From Alloalcanivorax marinus (GTDB lineage: Bacteria > Pseudomonadota > Gammaproteobacteria > Pseudomonadales > Alcanivoracaceae): a stretch of 64,000 bases of DNA. A model generated the notes under the pieces. The model was given only the letters and a program-made list of their open reading frames with translations. It did no database searches and was not told where the DNA came from. Positions 19,619-31,498 of this stretch are shown here, in pieces. Position 1 is the stretch's first letter; every line of letters begins with the position of its first letter. The stretch is from the NCBI RefSeq assembly GCF_016785095.1, contig NZ_JAEKJB010000004.1, forward strand, positions 62,001-126,000, given 5' to 3'. The position numbers and the translations under genes were made by a program.

Positions 19619-20290
19619 ATGGCCGCGAACAAGGTAAAGACCCGCCTCGACGATCTGCAAAGCCAGATTCGAAAACTCGCCGAGCGCTTCGATAAGGAAC
19701 GGGAAAAACAGATCGCCCAGTTGGAAAGCCAGCTGGACAAAGCCCGCCAGCGTGTCAGCGATGAAATGAATCGCCGCCGCGAACGGCTTAACCGGCTCGA
19801 AAAGGTGCAGGCCGAGTACCGGGACAAGGCCACTTCCACGGTTCAGCGTCAGGTGGACCGGGCCCGCAAGGCGGTGGATGACGCCCGTCAGCGGGTCGAT
19901 GATTCCGAAGCCCGCAAGCGTTTCCTGGAAACCGAGGTACGCGTGCTCAAGGCCACCGCCAAGCAGGCCAGCAGCCTGGCCAAGGTGATTCATCAGTACG
20001 AGAGGGACCTGGAAAAACGCGCCCGGGACATCGAGAAGCGGGTGACGCCCAAGAAAGCCGTCGCCAAGAAAAAGGCCACTACCAAAAAAGCGGCGGTGAA
20101 GAAGAGCGCGGCGAAGAAAACCACCGCCAAGAAGGCCGCCGCCAAGAAGACCAGCGCCAAGAAAGCCGCCACTCGCAAGGCGCCGGCCCGCAAGAAAGCG
20201 CCGGCCAAAAAAGCCGCCAGCAAGGCCCCTGCCCCGCAGCCGTCGGCGGGCACCGACAGCCCCTCCAGCGACGGTTCGGCGTCAAGCTGA
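19619..20290 (+). CDS. AlgP/histone H1-like Lys/Ala-rich protein
   Basis: 223 residues in two parts. Residues 1-135 are a highly charged coiled coil (KLAERFDKEREKQIAQLESQLDKARQ). Residues 140-205 are irregular repeats of the KKAAAKK/AKKTT type, like the C-terminal tail of AlgP (AlgR3) and histone H1. The tail ends in a Pro/Ser-rich stretch. Such proteins bind DNA without strong sequence preference; AlgP was linked to alginate regulation in Pseudomonas aeruginosa, but no alginate genes are here. The ribosome site is GGAAAGGGAG. Repetitive AAGAAAGCC codons make the region prone to length change. Confidence 0.8.
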   Translation: MAANKVKTRLDDLQSQIRKLAERFDKEREKQIAQLESQLDKARQRVSDEMNRRRERLNRLEKVQAEYRDKATSTVQRQVDRARKAVDDARQRVDDSEARKRFLETEVRVLKATAKQASSLAKVIHQYERDLEKRARDIEKRVTPKKAVAKKKATTKKAAVKKSAAKKTTAKKAAAKKTSAKKAATRKAPARKKAPAKKAASKAPAPQPSAGTDSPSSDGSASS

Positions 20291-20298
20291 ACCAGCGG

Positions 20299-20318
20299 GC
20301 CGGGCCGCCAGGCCCGGC
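20299..20318. terminator. GC-rich hairpin between converging genes
   Basis: GCCGGGCC and GGCCCGGC pair over a 4-base loop, 9 bases after the AlgP-like stop. There is no clear U-run, so termination is probable but not certain. Confidence 0.5.
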
Positions 20319-20328
20319 CTTCCCTCGC

Positions 20329-21006
20329 CTAGCCCCTGTCGGGGGCCAGCAGCAAGGATTCGAAGTACGCCACCACCGGTTTGCGGTGCGCCCGGTCCAT
20401 GGCCGGAATACCCTTCTCCACCGACGACGCCGAAGCTTTCTTGATGGTCGCCCGGGCGCCGGACACCAGCCCCCGGTTGAAGCGGCCCAGCTCCAGATTG
20501 CCCACGGTCTTGTCCAGATAGTTTTCGATGGCGCCGGCGCTGATGCCATCCATCACTTCCACCAGATGCTTCATTTCACCCTGGCCATCGGCGAATTCCT
20601 GGAACACCAGGCTGGCCCGTTCGGCCAGGGACGGTGACAGCGGGTAACCGATGTAAACCTGGCCGTCTTTCTCCAGACGCAGGGCCGCGAAATGGTCCGC
20701 CAGGGCACGCTGCTCCGCCACGCTGGCCTTGCGCATCAGCCGGTGAGCCAGACCGTGGGCGGCCTTGTTGATCACCTTCATGGCGCCGAGGATCACGTTC
20801 ACCGCCGTGCCCTTGGCATTGACGGCGTCGATCGGCCCGGTGAAATAGGTATGCAGCACCTCGTCCAGGAAGGGATCCATGATCGCTTCCAGTTGGGCGG
20901 CATGATCGCGCTCCGGTTCGCCGCGCGCGGATTCGATGAAGGTGTCGATGCGATCGCGCAATTGCTCGGAGGCCGGAAAGGCCACGTAAAGAGTAGAATC
21001 GCTCAT
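20329..21006 (-). CDS. Uncharacterised 225-residue soluble protein
   Basis: I do not recognise a family. The product has no signal peptide or membrane segment. It is mostly predicted helical, begins MSDSTLYVAFPASEQLRDRIDTF and contains a conserved-looking central block, GTAVNVILGAMKVINKAAHGLAHRL, with several basic residues. The codon use matches the flanking genes and the frame is intact. It starts with ATG at 21006, converges with the AlgP-like gene and lies downstream of the DUF2489 gene, separated from it by a REP pair. Function unknown. Confidence 0.7.
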   Translation of the reverse strand: MSDSTLYVAFPASEQLRDRIDTFIESARGEPERDHAAQLEAIMDPFLDEVLHTYFTGPIDAVNAKGTAVNVILGAMKVINKAAHGLAHRLMRKASVAEQRALADHFAALRLEKDGQVYIGYPLSPSLAERASLVFQEFADGQGEMKHLVEVMDGISAGAIENYLDKTVGNLELGRFNRGLVSGARATIKKASASSVEKGIPAMDRAHRKPVVAYFESLLLAPDRG

Positions 21007-21126
21007 AACGCTGGGTTGGACTCACTGCGAAAACGAAGGCGCGATGATACTTCAAGGGGGCAACGCCCTCGCCGCTCTCGCGACCAGCAGCCGCGTCTGC
21101 AGAGTCATTGGTGTGCCATGACGGCC

Positions 21127-21198
21127 GGATCGCGGCTGAAGCCGCTCCTACGAACACCATGGCCAGCGTTTCTGTAGGAGCGGCTTCAGCCGCGATCC
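21127..21198. repeat. REP pair downstream of the DUF2489 gene
   Basis: Arms 21127-21151 and 21174-21198 are exact 25-base reverse complements with a 22-base loop; core GTAGGAGCGGCTTCAGCCGC. The right arm contains the stop codon (21186-21188) and the last three sense codons of the DUF2489 gene. Confidence 0.88.
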
Positions 21199-21647
21199 CC
21201 GGGGAAGTGGCCCCGCCATTGATCGAGTACCTCCTGCAACCGCCGGGTGGCGGCCAGCACCGCCTCGTTCTGTTCATCTTCCAGACGCAACCGGTCCAGG
21301 TCCTGGCGATTCCGCTCCCGGGCGCTGAGCTGACGGCGGGTCTCGCCACGGTCGAAGCCCCCCACATCCTCGGCGAGCCGGTGAATGGCGGCCACGTCGA
21401 CCTTGGGCTGCACGTCCTGGGGCAGGCAGTCGAGCAACACGCTCATGCGGATGGTCGCTTCGCTGCTGTCCACCTGGCCTTGCAGCAAGGCCCGGGACAG
21501 TACCTCCAGACTGGCCACCACTTCCCGGTGGCGAGCCGCCTGACGCCGGCGTTCCTGACGGCGCGCCATCCAGCGCCAGACGAGAGCGCCCAGGGCGGCG
21601 CCAATGGCCAGCCCGGCCAGGGCGGCGAGAATCAGTTTCCAGATCAT
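21186..21647 (-). CDS. DUF2489 family membrane-anchored protein
   Basis: 153 residues. One N-terminal membrane helix (MIWKLILAALAGLAIGAALG) is followed by a basic stretch and a charged helical domain with SLEVLSRALLQGQVDSSEA and MSVLLDCLP, matching what I know of the DUF2489 family in Pseudomonas relatives. Function is unknown. The start at 21647 puts the membrane helix at the N terminus; AAGGAG is about 11 bases upstream. The last residues, Asp-Arg-Gly, and the TGA stop are encoded by a REP arm, so the C terminus was probably altered by the repeat. Confidence 0.75.
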   Translation of the reverse strand: MIWKLILAALAGLAIGAALGALVWRWMARRQERRRQAARHREVVASLEVLSRALLQGQVDSSEATIRMSVLLDCLPQDVQPKVDVAAIHRLAEDVGGFDRGETRRQLSARERNRQDLDRLRLEDEQNEAVLAATRRLQEVLDQWRGHFPGDRG

Positions 21648-21786
21648 CGGCAAACGACTCCTTGCTGCGTTATTGGGTGGCGAGGGCGGCGCGGCGCGGC
21701 GGCGATTGAATTGCCCCGCCGGTGCCGCCATTGTACGTCACGGAAGGTCCGCAACCCATTGAGCGGCCGGAGTATGGAGACACCTT

Positions 21787-22236
21787 TTGCAATTCGAGCT
21801 TCCCGAGTGGCTGGCGCCGCTGGTCCGGCATCTGGAGCCCTGGCTGCCGGGGCTCACCGCGGTCGGCGTGGTGATGGCCCTGGCCTCGGCGCTGGCGATT
21901 CCCTGGCTGGTGGTACGCATGCCGGTGGATTACTTCAACACGCCGTCACGGCCCTTGCAGTACCGGGGCCCGCTGGGCTGGCTGACATGGCTTCTGCGCA
22001 ACGCCTTCGCGCTGGTTTTGCTGGCCGCCGGCATCCTGATGCTGGTGTTGCCCGGCCAGGGCATTCTGACCATCGTCATCGCCCTGATGGTCAGCACCTT
22101 TCCAGGGAAATACCGTTTGGAACGCGCTATCATGCGCCGCCCCGGGGTACTGCGCTCCACCAACTGGATCCGTCGCCGCTATGGCCGACCGCCGCTCAAC
22201 GAGCCGCGACCGGACGGCGACCGGGAGAACACCTGA
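21787..22236 (+). CDS. PGPGW-type integral membrane protein
   Basis: 149 residues with two or three membrane helices (about 20-42, 66-98). The motif LPGQGILTIVIALMVSTFPGK corresponds to the PGPGW signature of a small family of putative transmembrane proteins of unknown role. It starts with TTG at 21787, with GGAG nine bases upstream. Its stop is immediately followed by the mtnA ATG (TGAATG), so the two are probably translated from one message, although a link to methionine salvage is not known. Confidence 0.65.
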   Translation: MQFELPEWLAPLVRHLEPWLPGLTAVGVVMALASALAIPWLVVRMPVDYFNTPSRPLQYRGPLGWLTWLLRNAFALVLLAAGILMLVLPGQGILTIVIALMVSTFPGKYRLERAIMRRPGVLRSTNWIRRRYGRPPLNEPRPDGDRENT

Positions 22237-23274
22237 ATGCCCATTGAAAGCCCGGCCATTCACTGGCTCGACGATCATCTGCTGCTGCTCGACCAGCGCC
22301 GCCTGCCCGCCACCACCGAGTGGTTGAACGTGCGTGACGCCGCCGGCGCCGCCGACGCGATCCGCCAGATGGCGGTGCGTGGCGCTCCGGCGATCGGCAT
22401 CACCGCCGCCTACGGCCTGGCTCTGGAGGCCCTGCGCCTGGGGCCCAGGGCCCACGGCGCCGGCCTGGAGCCGGCCTTGGCCACCCTGGCCGCCAGCCGC
22501 CCCACGGCGGTGAATCTGTTCTGGGCCCTGGACCGGATGCGTGAACGTTTCGATGGCGAGCCCGGCGCCGCTCTCGGCAAGCGTCTGGTACGCGAAGCGG
22601 AACGCATTCACCAGGAGGACCAGGCCGCCAATCAGCGCCTGGGTGAGTTGGGCGCCGCCCTGCTGCCGGCCAACGCCACCCTTTATACGCATTGCAACAC
22701 CGGCGCCCTGGCCACCGGCGGCCACGGCACCGCGTTGGGCATCGTGCGTTCCGCCTGGCGGGCCGGCCATCTCAAGGGCGTGTACGCCGGCGAGACCCGG
22801 CCCTGGCTGCAGGGCGCCCGGCTGACCGCCTGGGAACTGATGCAGGAAAACATTCCCGTGACCCTGGTCGCGGACAGCGCCGCCGGCCTGCTCATGGCGC
22901 AGGGGCGCATCGACGCCGTGGTGGTGGGCGCCGACCGCATCGCCGCCAATGGCGACACCGCCAACAAGATCGGCACCTACAACCTGGCGGTGCTGGCGCG
23001 CCACCATAACCTGCCGTTTATCGTGGCGGCGCCGGAGTCGACCCTGGACCGGGCCATGAGCGATGGCGGCGGCATCATCATCGAGGAGCGCGACGGCGAC
23101 GAGGTACGCCGGGTCGGCGGCACCGCACTGGCGCCGGCGGGCTGCCCGGTCTACAACCCGGCCTTCGACGTGACGCCGGCGGCGCTGATCACCGCCATCG
23201 TCACCGAGAATGGCGTCATCGAATCACCCTCCACCGCCGCCCTGGCCGATCACTTCGCGCGGAGCCCGTCATGA
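22237..23274 (+). CDS. mtnA: 5-methylthioribose-1-phosphate isomerase
   Basis: 345 residues of the eIF2B-related family. It isomerises methylthioribose-1-phosphate to methylthioribulose-1-phosphate in methionine salvage. Conserved segments are MAVRGAPAIGITAAYG, HCNTGALATGGHGTALG with the active cysteine, and VVVGADRIAANGDTANKIGTY with the catalytic aspartate. It overlaps mtnB by four bases (ATGA). No mtnN, mtnP or mtnK is in the window, so the phosphorylated sugar is made by enzymes encoded elsewhere. Confidence 0.97.
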   Translation: MPIESPAIHWLDDHLLLLDQRRLPATTEWLNVRDAAGAADAIRQMAVRGAPAIGITAAYGLALEALRLGPRAHGAGLEPALATLAASRPTAVNLFWALDRMRERFDGEPGAALGKRLVREAERIHQEDQAANQRLGELGAALLPANATLYTHCNTGALATGGHGTALGIVRSAWRAGHLKGVYAGETRPWLQGARLTAWELMQENIPVTLVADSAAGLLMAQGRIDAVVVGADRIAANGDTANKIGTYNLAVLARHHNLPFIVAAPESTLDRAMSDGGGIIIEERDGDEVRRVGGTALAPAGCPVYNPAFDVTPAALITAIVTENGVIESPSTAALADHFARSPS

Positions 23275-23900
23275 CCGAACGCCCCTACTCCACCAGCGCC
23301 TTCCGGGAAGCGGCCCGCACCCTGGCCGCCACCGGCCGGCGTATTTACCGGCACGGCTGGTCGCCGGCGACCAGCAGCAACTACTCCCAGCGCCTGAACG
23401 CCAACCACGCGGCGATCACCCGCTCCGGCCGCGACAAGGGGCTGTTGGAGGAAACGGACATCATGGTGGTGGACCTGGACGGCCAACCAGTGGGCGACGG
23501 CAAACCGTCCGCCGAGACCCTGCTACACACCAGCCTGTACCGGCGCGATCCGGCCATCGGCGCGGTGTTGCATACCCACAGCCACGCCGCCACGGTGTTG
23601 ACCATGCACTGGCCCGCCGACCACGTAACCCTGGAGGGCTACGAGCTGCTCAAGGCCCTGGACGGTATTCACAGCCACGACAGCCGGCTTACCATTCCAG
23701 TGTTCGACAACAGCCAGGACATCGCCGCCCTGGCCGCCGACGTGGACCGACAACTGGAGGCGGGCCGCATCACCCACGCCTACCTGATCCGTGGCCACGG
23801 CCTTTACACCTGGGCGGCGGACATGCCCGCCTGTTACCGGCAGCTGGAAGCTCTGGAAACCCTGTTGGCGGTGGAACTGGACCGCCGCCGACTGGGCTGA
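23271..23900 (+). CDS. mtnB: Methylthioribulose-1-phosphate dehydratase
   Basis: 209 residues of the class II aldolase fold. It removes water from methylthioribulose-1-phosphate. Zinc ligands are visible in VLHTHSHAATVLTM (HxH) and IRGHGLYTW (third His); RSGRDKGLLEETDIMVVDLDG is the usual N-terminal pattern. It is translationally coupled to mtnA and followed after 29 bases by mtnD. Confidence 0.96.
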   Translation: MTERPYSTSAFREAARTLAATGRRIYRHGWSPATSSNYSQRLNANHAAITRSGRDKGLLEETDIMVVDLDGQPVGDGKPSAETLLHTSLYRRDPAIGAVLHTHSHAATVLTMHWPADHVTLEGYELLKALDGIHSHDSRLTIPVFDNSQDIAALAADVDRQLEAGRITHAYLIRGHGLYTWAADMPACYRQLEALETLLAVELDRRRLG

Positions 23901-23929
23901 CCGGAGCCGCGACCTGAACGAGGACCGCT

Positions 23930-24475
23930 ATGAGCAACCTGAAAATCTACCGCGAAGGCCATCCGGAAAGCCCGGAAAAAATCGTCAATGACAAGCTGGC
24001 CATGGCCGACGAACTGAACCGCGTCGGGGTGCGCTACGAACAATGGAACGCCTCCGCCCGACTGAGCGAACAGCCCACCCAGGATGAAGTGATCGAAGCC
24101 TACCGGGACGATATCGAGCGCTTGCAACGGGAAGAAGGCTACCAGACCGTGGACGTGGTCAGCATGACGCCGGACAACCCGCAAAAGGAAGCGGCGCGCG
24201 GCAAGTTCCTGGACGAGCACCGCCACGGCGAGGACGAGGTACGCTTCTTCGTGGAGGGCCAGGGGCTGTTCACCCTGCATATTGGCGAGCGGGTCTACGA
24301 GGTGCTGTGCACCAAGGGCGACCTGATCTCGGTGCCCGCCAACACGCCGCACTGGTTCGACATGGGCCCGAACCCCCGCTTCACCGCGATCCGGCTGTTC
24401 AATAATCCGCAGGGCTGGGTGGCCAACTTCACCGGCGACGACATCGCGCTGCGCTTCAACCGACTGGACAACTGA
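23930..24475 (+). CDS. mtnD: Acireductone dioxygenase
   Basis: 181-residue cupin. With iron it oxidises acireductone to the 2-keto precursor of methionine and formate; with nickel the same fold gives an off-pathway product and CO. Metal ligands are visible in DEHRHGEDEVRFFVEG (H-x-H-x4-E) and the later TPHWFDMG histidine. It lies between mtnB and mtnC in the same direction. Confidence 0.96.
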   Translation: MSNLKIYREGHPESPEKIVNDKLAMADELNRVGVRYEQWNASARLSEQPTQDEVIEAYRDDIERLQREEGYQTVDVVSMTPDNPQKEAARGKFLDEHRHGEDEVRFFVEGQGLFTLHIGERVYEVLCTKGDLISVPANTPHWFDMGPNPRFTAIRLFNNPQGWVANFTGDDIALRFNRLDN

Positions 24476-24482
24476 AACGGCG

Positions 24483-25169
24483 ATGGCGATCAAGGCGATT
24501 CTCACCGACATCGAAGGCACCGTGGGCAGCATCCGCTTCGTCAAGGAAGTGCTGTTCCCCTACGCGGACCGGCAAATGGAACCCTTCCTGGCGGCGCACT
24601 GGGACGACCCGGTGGTGGCGTCGGCGGTGGCGGACGCGGCCCGCGACAGCGGCGAAGCCCTGGATGATCCGGCCCGAGCGGCGGCCCTGCTGCGCCGCTG
24701 GATCGCCGAGGACCGCAAGGCCACGCCGCTCAAGACCCTGCAAGGGCTGATCTGGCGGGCCGGCTACCGGAATGGTGACTACCGGGCCCATGTCTATCCG
24801 GACGCGGTGGCGCGGCTGCGCCAGTGGCACGACGCCGGTTTCACCCTGTACGTGTATTCCTCCGGTTCCATTGCCGCCCAGAAACTGTTCTTCGGCCATT
24901 CCGAAGCCGGTGATCTGACGCCGCTGTTCAGCGGCTACTTCGACACCACCAGCGGCGGCAAGAAAGAAGCGGAGAGTTACCGGGCTATCCAGGCCGGGAT
25001 CGGCGTGGCGCCGGAGGCAATTCTGTTTCTTTCCGACGTGGAGGCGGAACTGGACGCCGCCCGGGCCGCCGGCCTGCGCACCACTCTACTGGATCGCGAC
25101 GACGTCATCGGCGACAGCGACCATCCCAGGGTCACCACCTTCGACGACATCGATCCGGGCGCGTTCTGA
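24483..25169 (+). CDS. mtnC: Enolase-phosphatase E1
   Basis: 228-residue HAD enzyme that enolises and dephosphorylates diketomethylthiopentyl phosphate to acireductone. The nucleophile motif is DIEGTVGSIRFVKEVLFPYA, then VYSSGSIAAQKLFFG and FLSDVEAELDAARAAG. It is the last gene of the mtn group, seven bases after mtnD, and ends 7 bases from the converging rlmG gene. Confidence 0.96.
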   Translation: MAIKAILTDIEGTVGSIRFVKEVLFPYADRQMEPFLAAHWDDPVVASAVADAARDSGEALDDPARAAALLRRWIAEDRKATPLKTLQGLIWRAGYRNGDYRAHVYPDAVARLRQWHDAGFTLYVYSSGSIAAQKLFFGHSEAGDLTPLFSGYFDTTSGGKKEAESYRAIQAGIGVAPEAILFLSDVEAELDAARAAGLRTTLLDRDDVIGDSDHPRVTTFDDIDPGAF

Positions 25170-25176
25170 ACCCGGC

Positions 25177-26289
25177 TCAGTCGTTCACGCAGCGGTAAAT
25201 CACGAACTTGTCGTTAGCCGCCAGCCGGTCCGCCTGGCCGAACAGTTTCGCCAGATTTCGTCGATAAGGCAGGTGCCCGTTGGCCACCACCCGCAGTTCA
25301 CCGCCCGGCGCCAGATAGCGGTGGGCATGGCGGAACAGGGTTCGGGCGACGCCGTCGTCCACGGCGTGCCCCCGGTGAAACGGCGGATTCAGCAGGATTA
25401 CATCGAAGCGCCGCTCCAGGCCGTCCAGGCCGTTGCCAAGATGGAATTCATGCCGGTGCCCGTCACCGAACAGGGCGGCGGCGTTGCGCCGGGCGCTGTC
25501 CACCGCCAGCCAGGACACATCGCAGAACGTCACCCGCGCATTGGCGTTGTCCGCCGCCAGGCTCAGCCCCAGCACGCCGTTGCCGCAGCCCAGGTCCGCC
25601 ACTTCGCCGCTGACATCCCGGGGCAGATGGTCAAGCAGGAAACGGGCGCCGATATCCAGATGACGGCGCGCGAACACGCCGGGGCCAGCGCTCAGGGTCC
25701 AGCCCCGGCCCGGCACCGCCACCTCGCCGGGGGCCGGCGCCGGCTGCAACACCTTGCCCGGGGCCCGGGCGCGGAACACCCGGGCCTTCTTCCAGCCATG
25801 GCCGGCCTGCCCGTTACCCAGGTAGCGCTCCATCAAGGGCACCAGTTGCCCGGGCAGATGCTTATCCATGCCGGCCACCAGAATCGGCGTGTCCACGGGC
25901 AGGATCTCGGCCAGCCAGGCCAGTTGCGCCTCCAGCAGGGAGAGCGACTTGGGCAGGCGCATCAGTACCTGGTCCGGTGTCGCCGTGGGGGCGTCGCCGG
26001 GCCACAGCCAGTGGTCGGCGTTCAGCGGGCGCTGGTTGTCCTCGCCGTTGGCCAGAGCCGCCCGGCGCGCTACCCAGTCATCGCCGGCGCTCCAGGTCGG
26101 GCCCCGATCGGTGGCGCCCAGCCACAGGGCGCCGCACTGGTCATTGATCACCAGAGTGGCTGGGCCGGCGCCCTCCTCTTCCAGCAGACGCAGCAAATAA
26201 CGATCGGCACCATCGAACGCCTGCAGGGTTTCGCCGCGCCGGCGGGGCCAGCGTCGCAATACGAGTTCGCCAAAGCGGGTTTCAGGCAT
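25177..26289 (-). CDS. rlmG: 23S rRNA m2G1835 methyltransferase RlmG
   Basis: 370 residues. Two methyltransferase-like domains are present, the N-terminal one degenerate. The active domain has ADLGCGNGVLGLSLA (SAM binding) and the catalytic NPPFHRGHA. VLMRLPKSLSLLEAQLAWL matches the RlmG pattern, which separates it from the related RsmC. The ATG at 26289 begins MPETRFGELVLRRWP; the open frame extends upstream into the tRNA region without coding character. It shares the interval with the outward-reading tRNA-Pro gene. Confidence 0.88.
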   Translation of the reverse strand: MPETRFGELVLRRWPRRRGETLQAFDGADRYLLRLLEEEGAGPATLVINDQCGALWLGATDRGPTWSAGDDWVARRAALANGEDNQRPLNADHWLWPGDAPTATPDQVLMRLPKSLSLLEAQLAWLAEILPVDTPILVAGMDKHLPGQLVPLMERYLGNGQAGHGWKKARVFRARAPGKVLQPAPAPGEVAVPGRGWTLSAGPGVFARRHLDIGARFLLDHLPRDVSGEVADLGCGNGVLGLSLAADNANARVTFCDVSWLAVDSARRNAAALFGDGHRHEFHLGNGLDGLERRFDVILLNPPFHRGHAVDDGVARTLFRHAHRYLAPGGELRVVANGHLPYRRNLAKLFGQADRLAANDKFVIYRCVND

Positions 26290-26432
26290 TGGAAGGGGCT
26301 CCCGGAGGGCTGTGAGGGGGGCGGCATTGTGCCCGCCGACGGCCAGCTTGGCCAGAATATCGTCAACCGAACCATCGCCGGACTTAAAACGGTGGCATTC
26401 TGAAATTTCGCTGCTAGAATACGCCGCACATT

Positions 26433-26509
26433 CGGAGTATAGCTCAGCCTGGTAGAGCACTACGTTCGGGACGTAGGGGTCGCAGGTTCGAATCCTGCTA
26501 CTCCGACCA
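26433..26509 (+). tRNA. tRNA-Pro (anticodon CGG)
   Basis: 77 bases including an encoded CCA. The acceptor stem CGGAGTA pairs with TACTCCG. The D arm has AGCTCAGCCTGGTAGAGC, the anticodon stem CTACG/CGTAG encloses TTCGGGA giving anticodon CGG, and the T arm is GCAGGTTCGAATCCTGC. It reads CCG codons, which are frequent in this GC-rich genome. A -10-like TAGAAT at 26415-26420 precedes it. Confidence 0.97.
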
Positions 26510-26513
26510 AATT

Positions 26514-26550
26514 AAAAAGCCGGCCTTCACAAGATGGCCGGCTTTTTTTT
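26514..26550 (+). terminator. Rho-independent terminator after tRNA-Pro
   Basis: AAAAAGCCGGCC and GGCCGGCTTTTT form a GC stem with a 10-base loop followed by eight T, four bases after the tRNA end. Confidence 0.95.
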
Positions 26551-26599
26551 GTGCTTCGTTTTTTGGGCGTCGGAGGCGGGCGGATCCTCCATCCAGGCC

Positions 26600-26708
26600 G
26601 CGTCTCGGTGTGGGCCCCTTTCCGGGAACGCCGTGAACCCGTCCATGGGGGCTCCCGGTTTGACATCCTGTCAAACAGGGTCCCGGAAAGGGGCCCACAC
26701 CGAGACGC
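26600..26708. repeat. Long inverted repeat with nested hairpin downstream of tRNA-Pro
   Basis: Arms 26600-26627 and 26681-26708 are exact 28-base reverse complements; they contain GGTGTGGGCCCCTTTCCGGG. In the 53-base loop a second palindrome occurs: GTTTGACA-TCC-TGTCAAAC at about 26659-26677. There is no credible gene inside. It looks like a small non-coding repeat element placed between the tRNA terminator and the DUF481 gene, and could fold into a cruciform. Confidence 0.85.
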
Positions 26709-26740
26709 TACGAGGCTGCGTCACGCGCGGCTCCGTTTCC

Positions 26741-27520
26741 TCAGAAGGTGTAAACCACGGAGGCGGTGGTTTCCTGGTCGGTCTTGTGGGTGCCCGCCGG
26801 CACCTCGGAGTCCCGGGTTACCAGGTGAGTGAGCCGCAGCGCGAAGTGATCGTTGATCCGCGAGGTCAGCGAGGTTTCCGAGCGCAGGGTGGTGTTGTTG
26901 TCCGCCACCTCGGTGCTGAGATCCTGACGGAACGACGAGGTGTCGCTGATCTTCCATTTGTAGCTGCCGGCGAAACGGCCGATCAGACTTTCTTCCTTGT
27001 CATCACAGCTGGCGTAGCCGCTTTCCGGCTCCAGGCACTCGACGCGGTAACCGGGACCGGCTTCCAGGTCCAGGGTGTGCGCCGGCGTCTCGATGAAGCG
27101 GCGACCCAGACCGAGCGCGTAGCTGGCCTGGTACTGGTACCCGGAGAAAGTGTCCTTGTCGTAGGTAATGACGTTGAACAGGTAATTGTTCTCGGGAAGT
27201 TTGCGGTCCAGTTTGTAGGAGGCGTAGTAGCGCTCGGCGGTGCGTTCCTGTTCGCCGTCGTCGTCCTCGCCCACGGTGTTCACGCTCTCCGCCTTGGCGG
27301 TGTGGCGCCAATCCTGTCCGTCGTAGGCGGCGTTGGCCTTGCCGACCACGGATTCGGTGTCGCTGTTACCGCTCTTGAGCAGATAGGATGCCTCGACTTC
27401 GATGTCCCAGGCCCGTTCCTGCTCGCTTTCCTGGTCCGCCGCGTTGTCCGCCTCCTGGGCGTGGGAGAGCACCGGCAGCACCACCATGCCGCAGGCCAGG
27501 GCCAGCCATTGTTTTCGCAT
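26741..27520 (-). CDS. DUF481 family outer-membrane beta-barrel protein
   Basis: 259 residues. A signal peptide (MRKQWLALACGMVVLPVLSHAQEA) is followed by an acidic stretch and alternating strands (VEASYLLKSGNSDTESV, YYASYKLDRKLPENNYLF). The C terminus ends SVVYTF, the aromatic last residue expected for outer-membrane barrels. The start at 27520 has a very strong GGAGGAG site. DUF481 proteins are salt-induced or uncharacterised outer-membrane proteins; no transport substrate can be given. It is divergent from metH. Confidence 0.85.
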   Translation of the reverse strand: MRKQWLALACGMVVLPVLSHAQEADNAADQESEQERAWDIEVEASYLLKSGNSDTESVVGKANAAYDGQDWRHTAKAESVNTVGEDDDGEQERTAERYYASYKLDRKLPENNYLFNVITYDKDTFSGYQYQASYALGLGRRFIETPAHTLDLEAGPGYRVECLEPESGYASCDDKEESLIGRFAGSYKWKISDTSSFRQDLSTEVADNNTTLRSETSLTSRINDHFALRLTHLVTRDSEVPAGTHKTDQETTASVVYTF

Positions 27521-27724
27521 TACTCCTCCAATCATCAGTACCCGAATACCCCTCGGGGTGAGGGCCAGGGGGCCAATTATGCGTAAAGGGGCCGGCACCC
27601 TGTACCCCGAGGGGGCTTTTTTACATTTTCTCCACAATCGGCGCGTCCCGCTGGCGCCCTGCTCTGGGGAACGCGGCGCCGGACGAGTATACTGCGCGCC
27701 TTAGCGAGTTTTCAGGAGTTCCCA

Positions 27725-31423
<3,699 letters not shown>

Positions 31424-31432
31424 GCCCGGCGC

Positions 31433-31498
31433 GAATCGCGGCTGAAGCCGCTCCTACAGAGGAAGAGGTCTCCGTAGGAGCGGCTTCAGCCACGATTC
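31433..31498. repeat. REP pair between metH and the PEP-utiliser-like gene
   Basis: Arms 31433-31457 and 31474-31498 are 25-base reverse complements with one mismatch; core GTAGGAGCGGCTTCAGCC. The outer end touches the stop codon of the leftward gene (31497-31499). It lies between converging genes. Confidence 0.87.

Noticed and set aside
25177..26289. Calling the methyltransferase RsmC
   Set aside because: The N-terminal half with the VPKTLALLE-like motif and the overall length fit RlmG better.
26433..26740. tRNA-Pro as an integration site for a mobile island
   Set aside because: No integrase, no second copy of the tRNA 3' end and no foreign-looking gene lie nearby; the following genes are ordinary.
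26460..26842. Small open frames running through the inverted repeat
   Set aside because: They consist of repeat DNA and overlap the tRNA and terminator; no ribosome site and no plausible protein.
27521..27724. Possible cobalamin or SAM riboswitch before metH
   Set aside because: No B12-box or SAM-riboswitch core is visible; only short CCCC/GGGG hairpins are present and they are not diagnostic.
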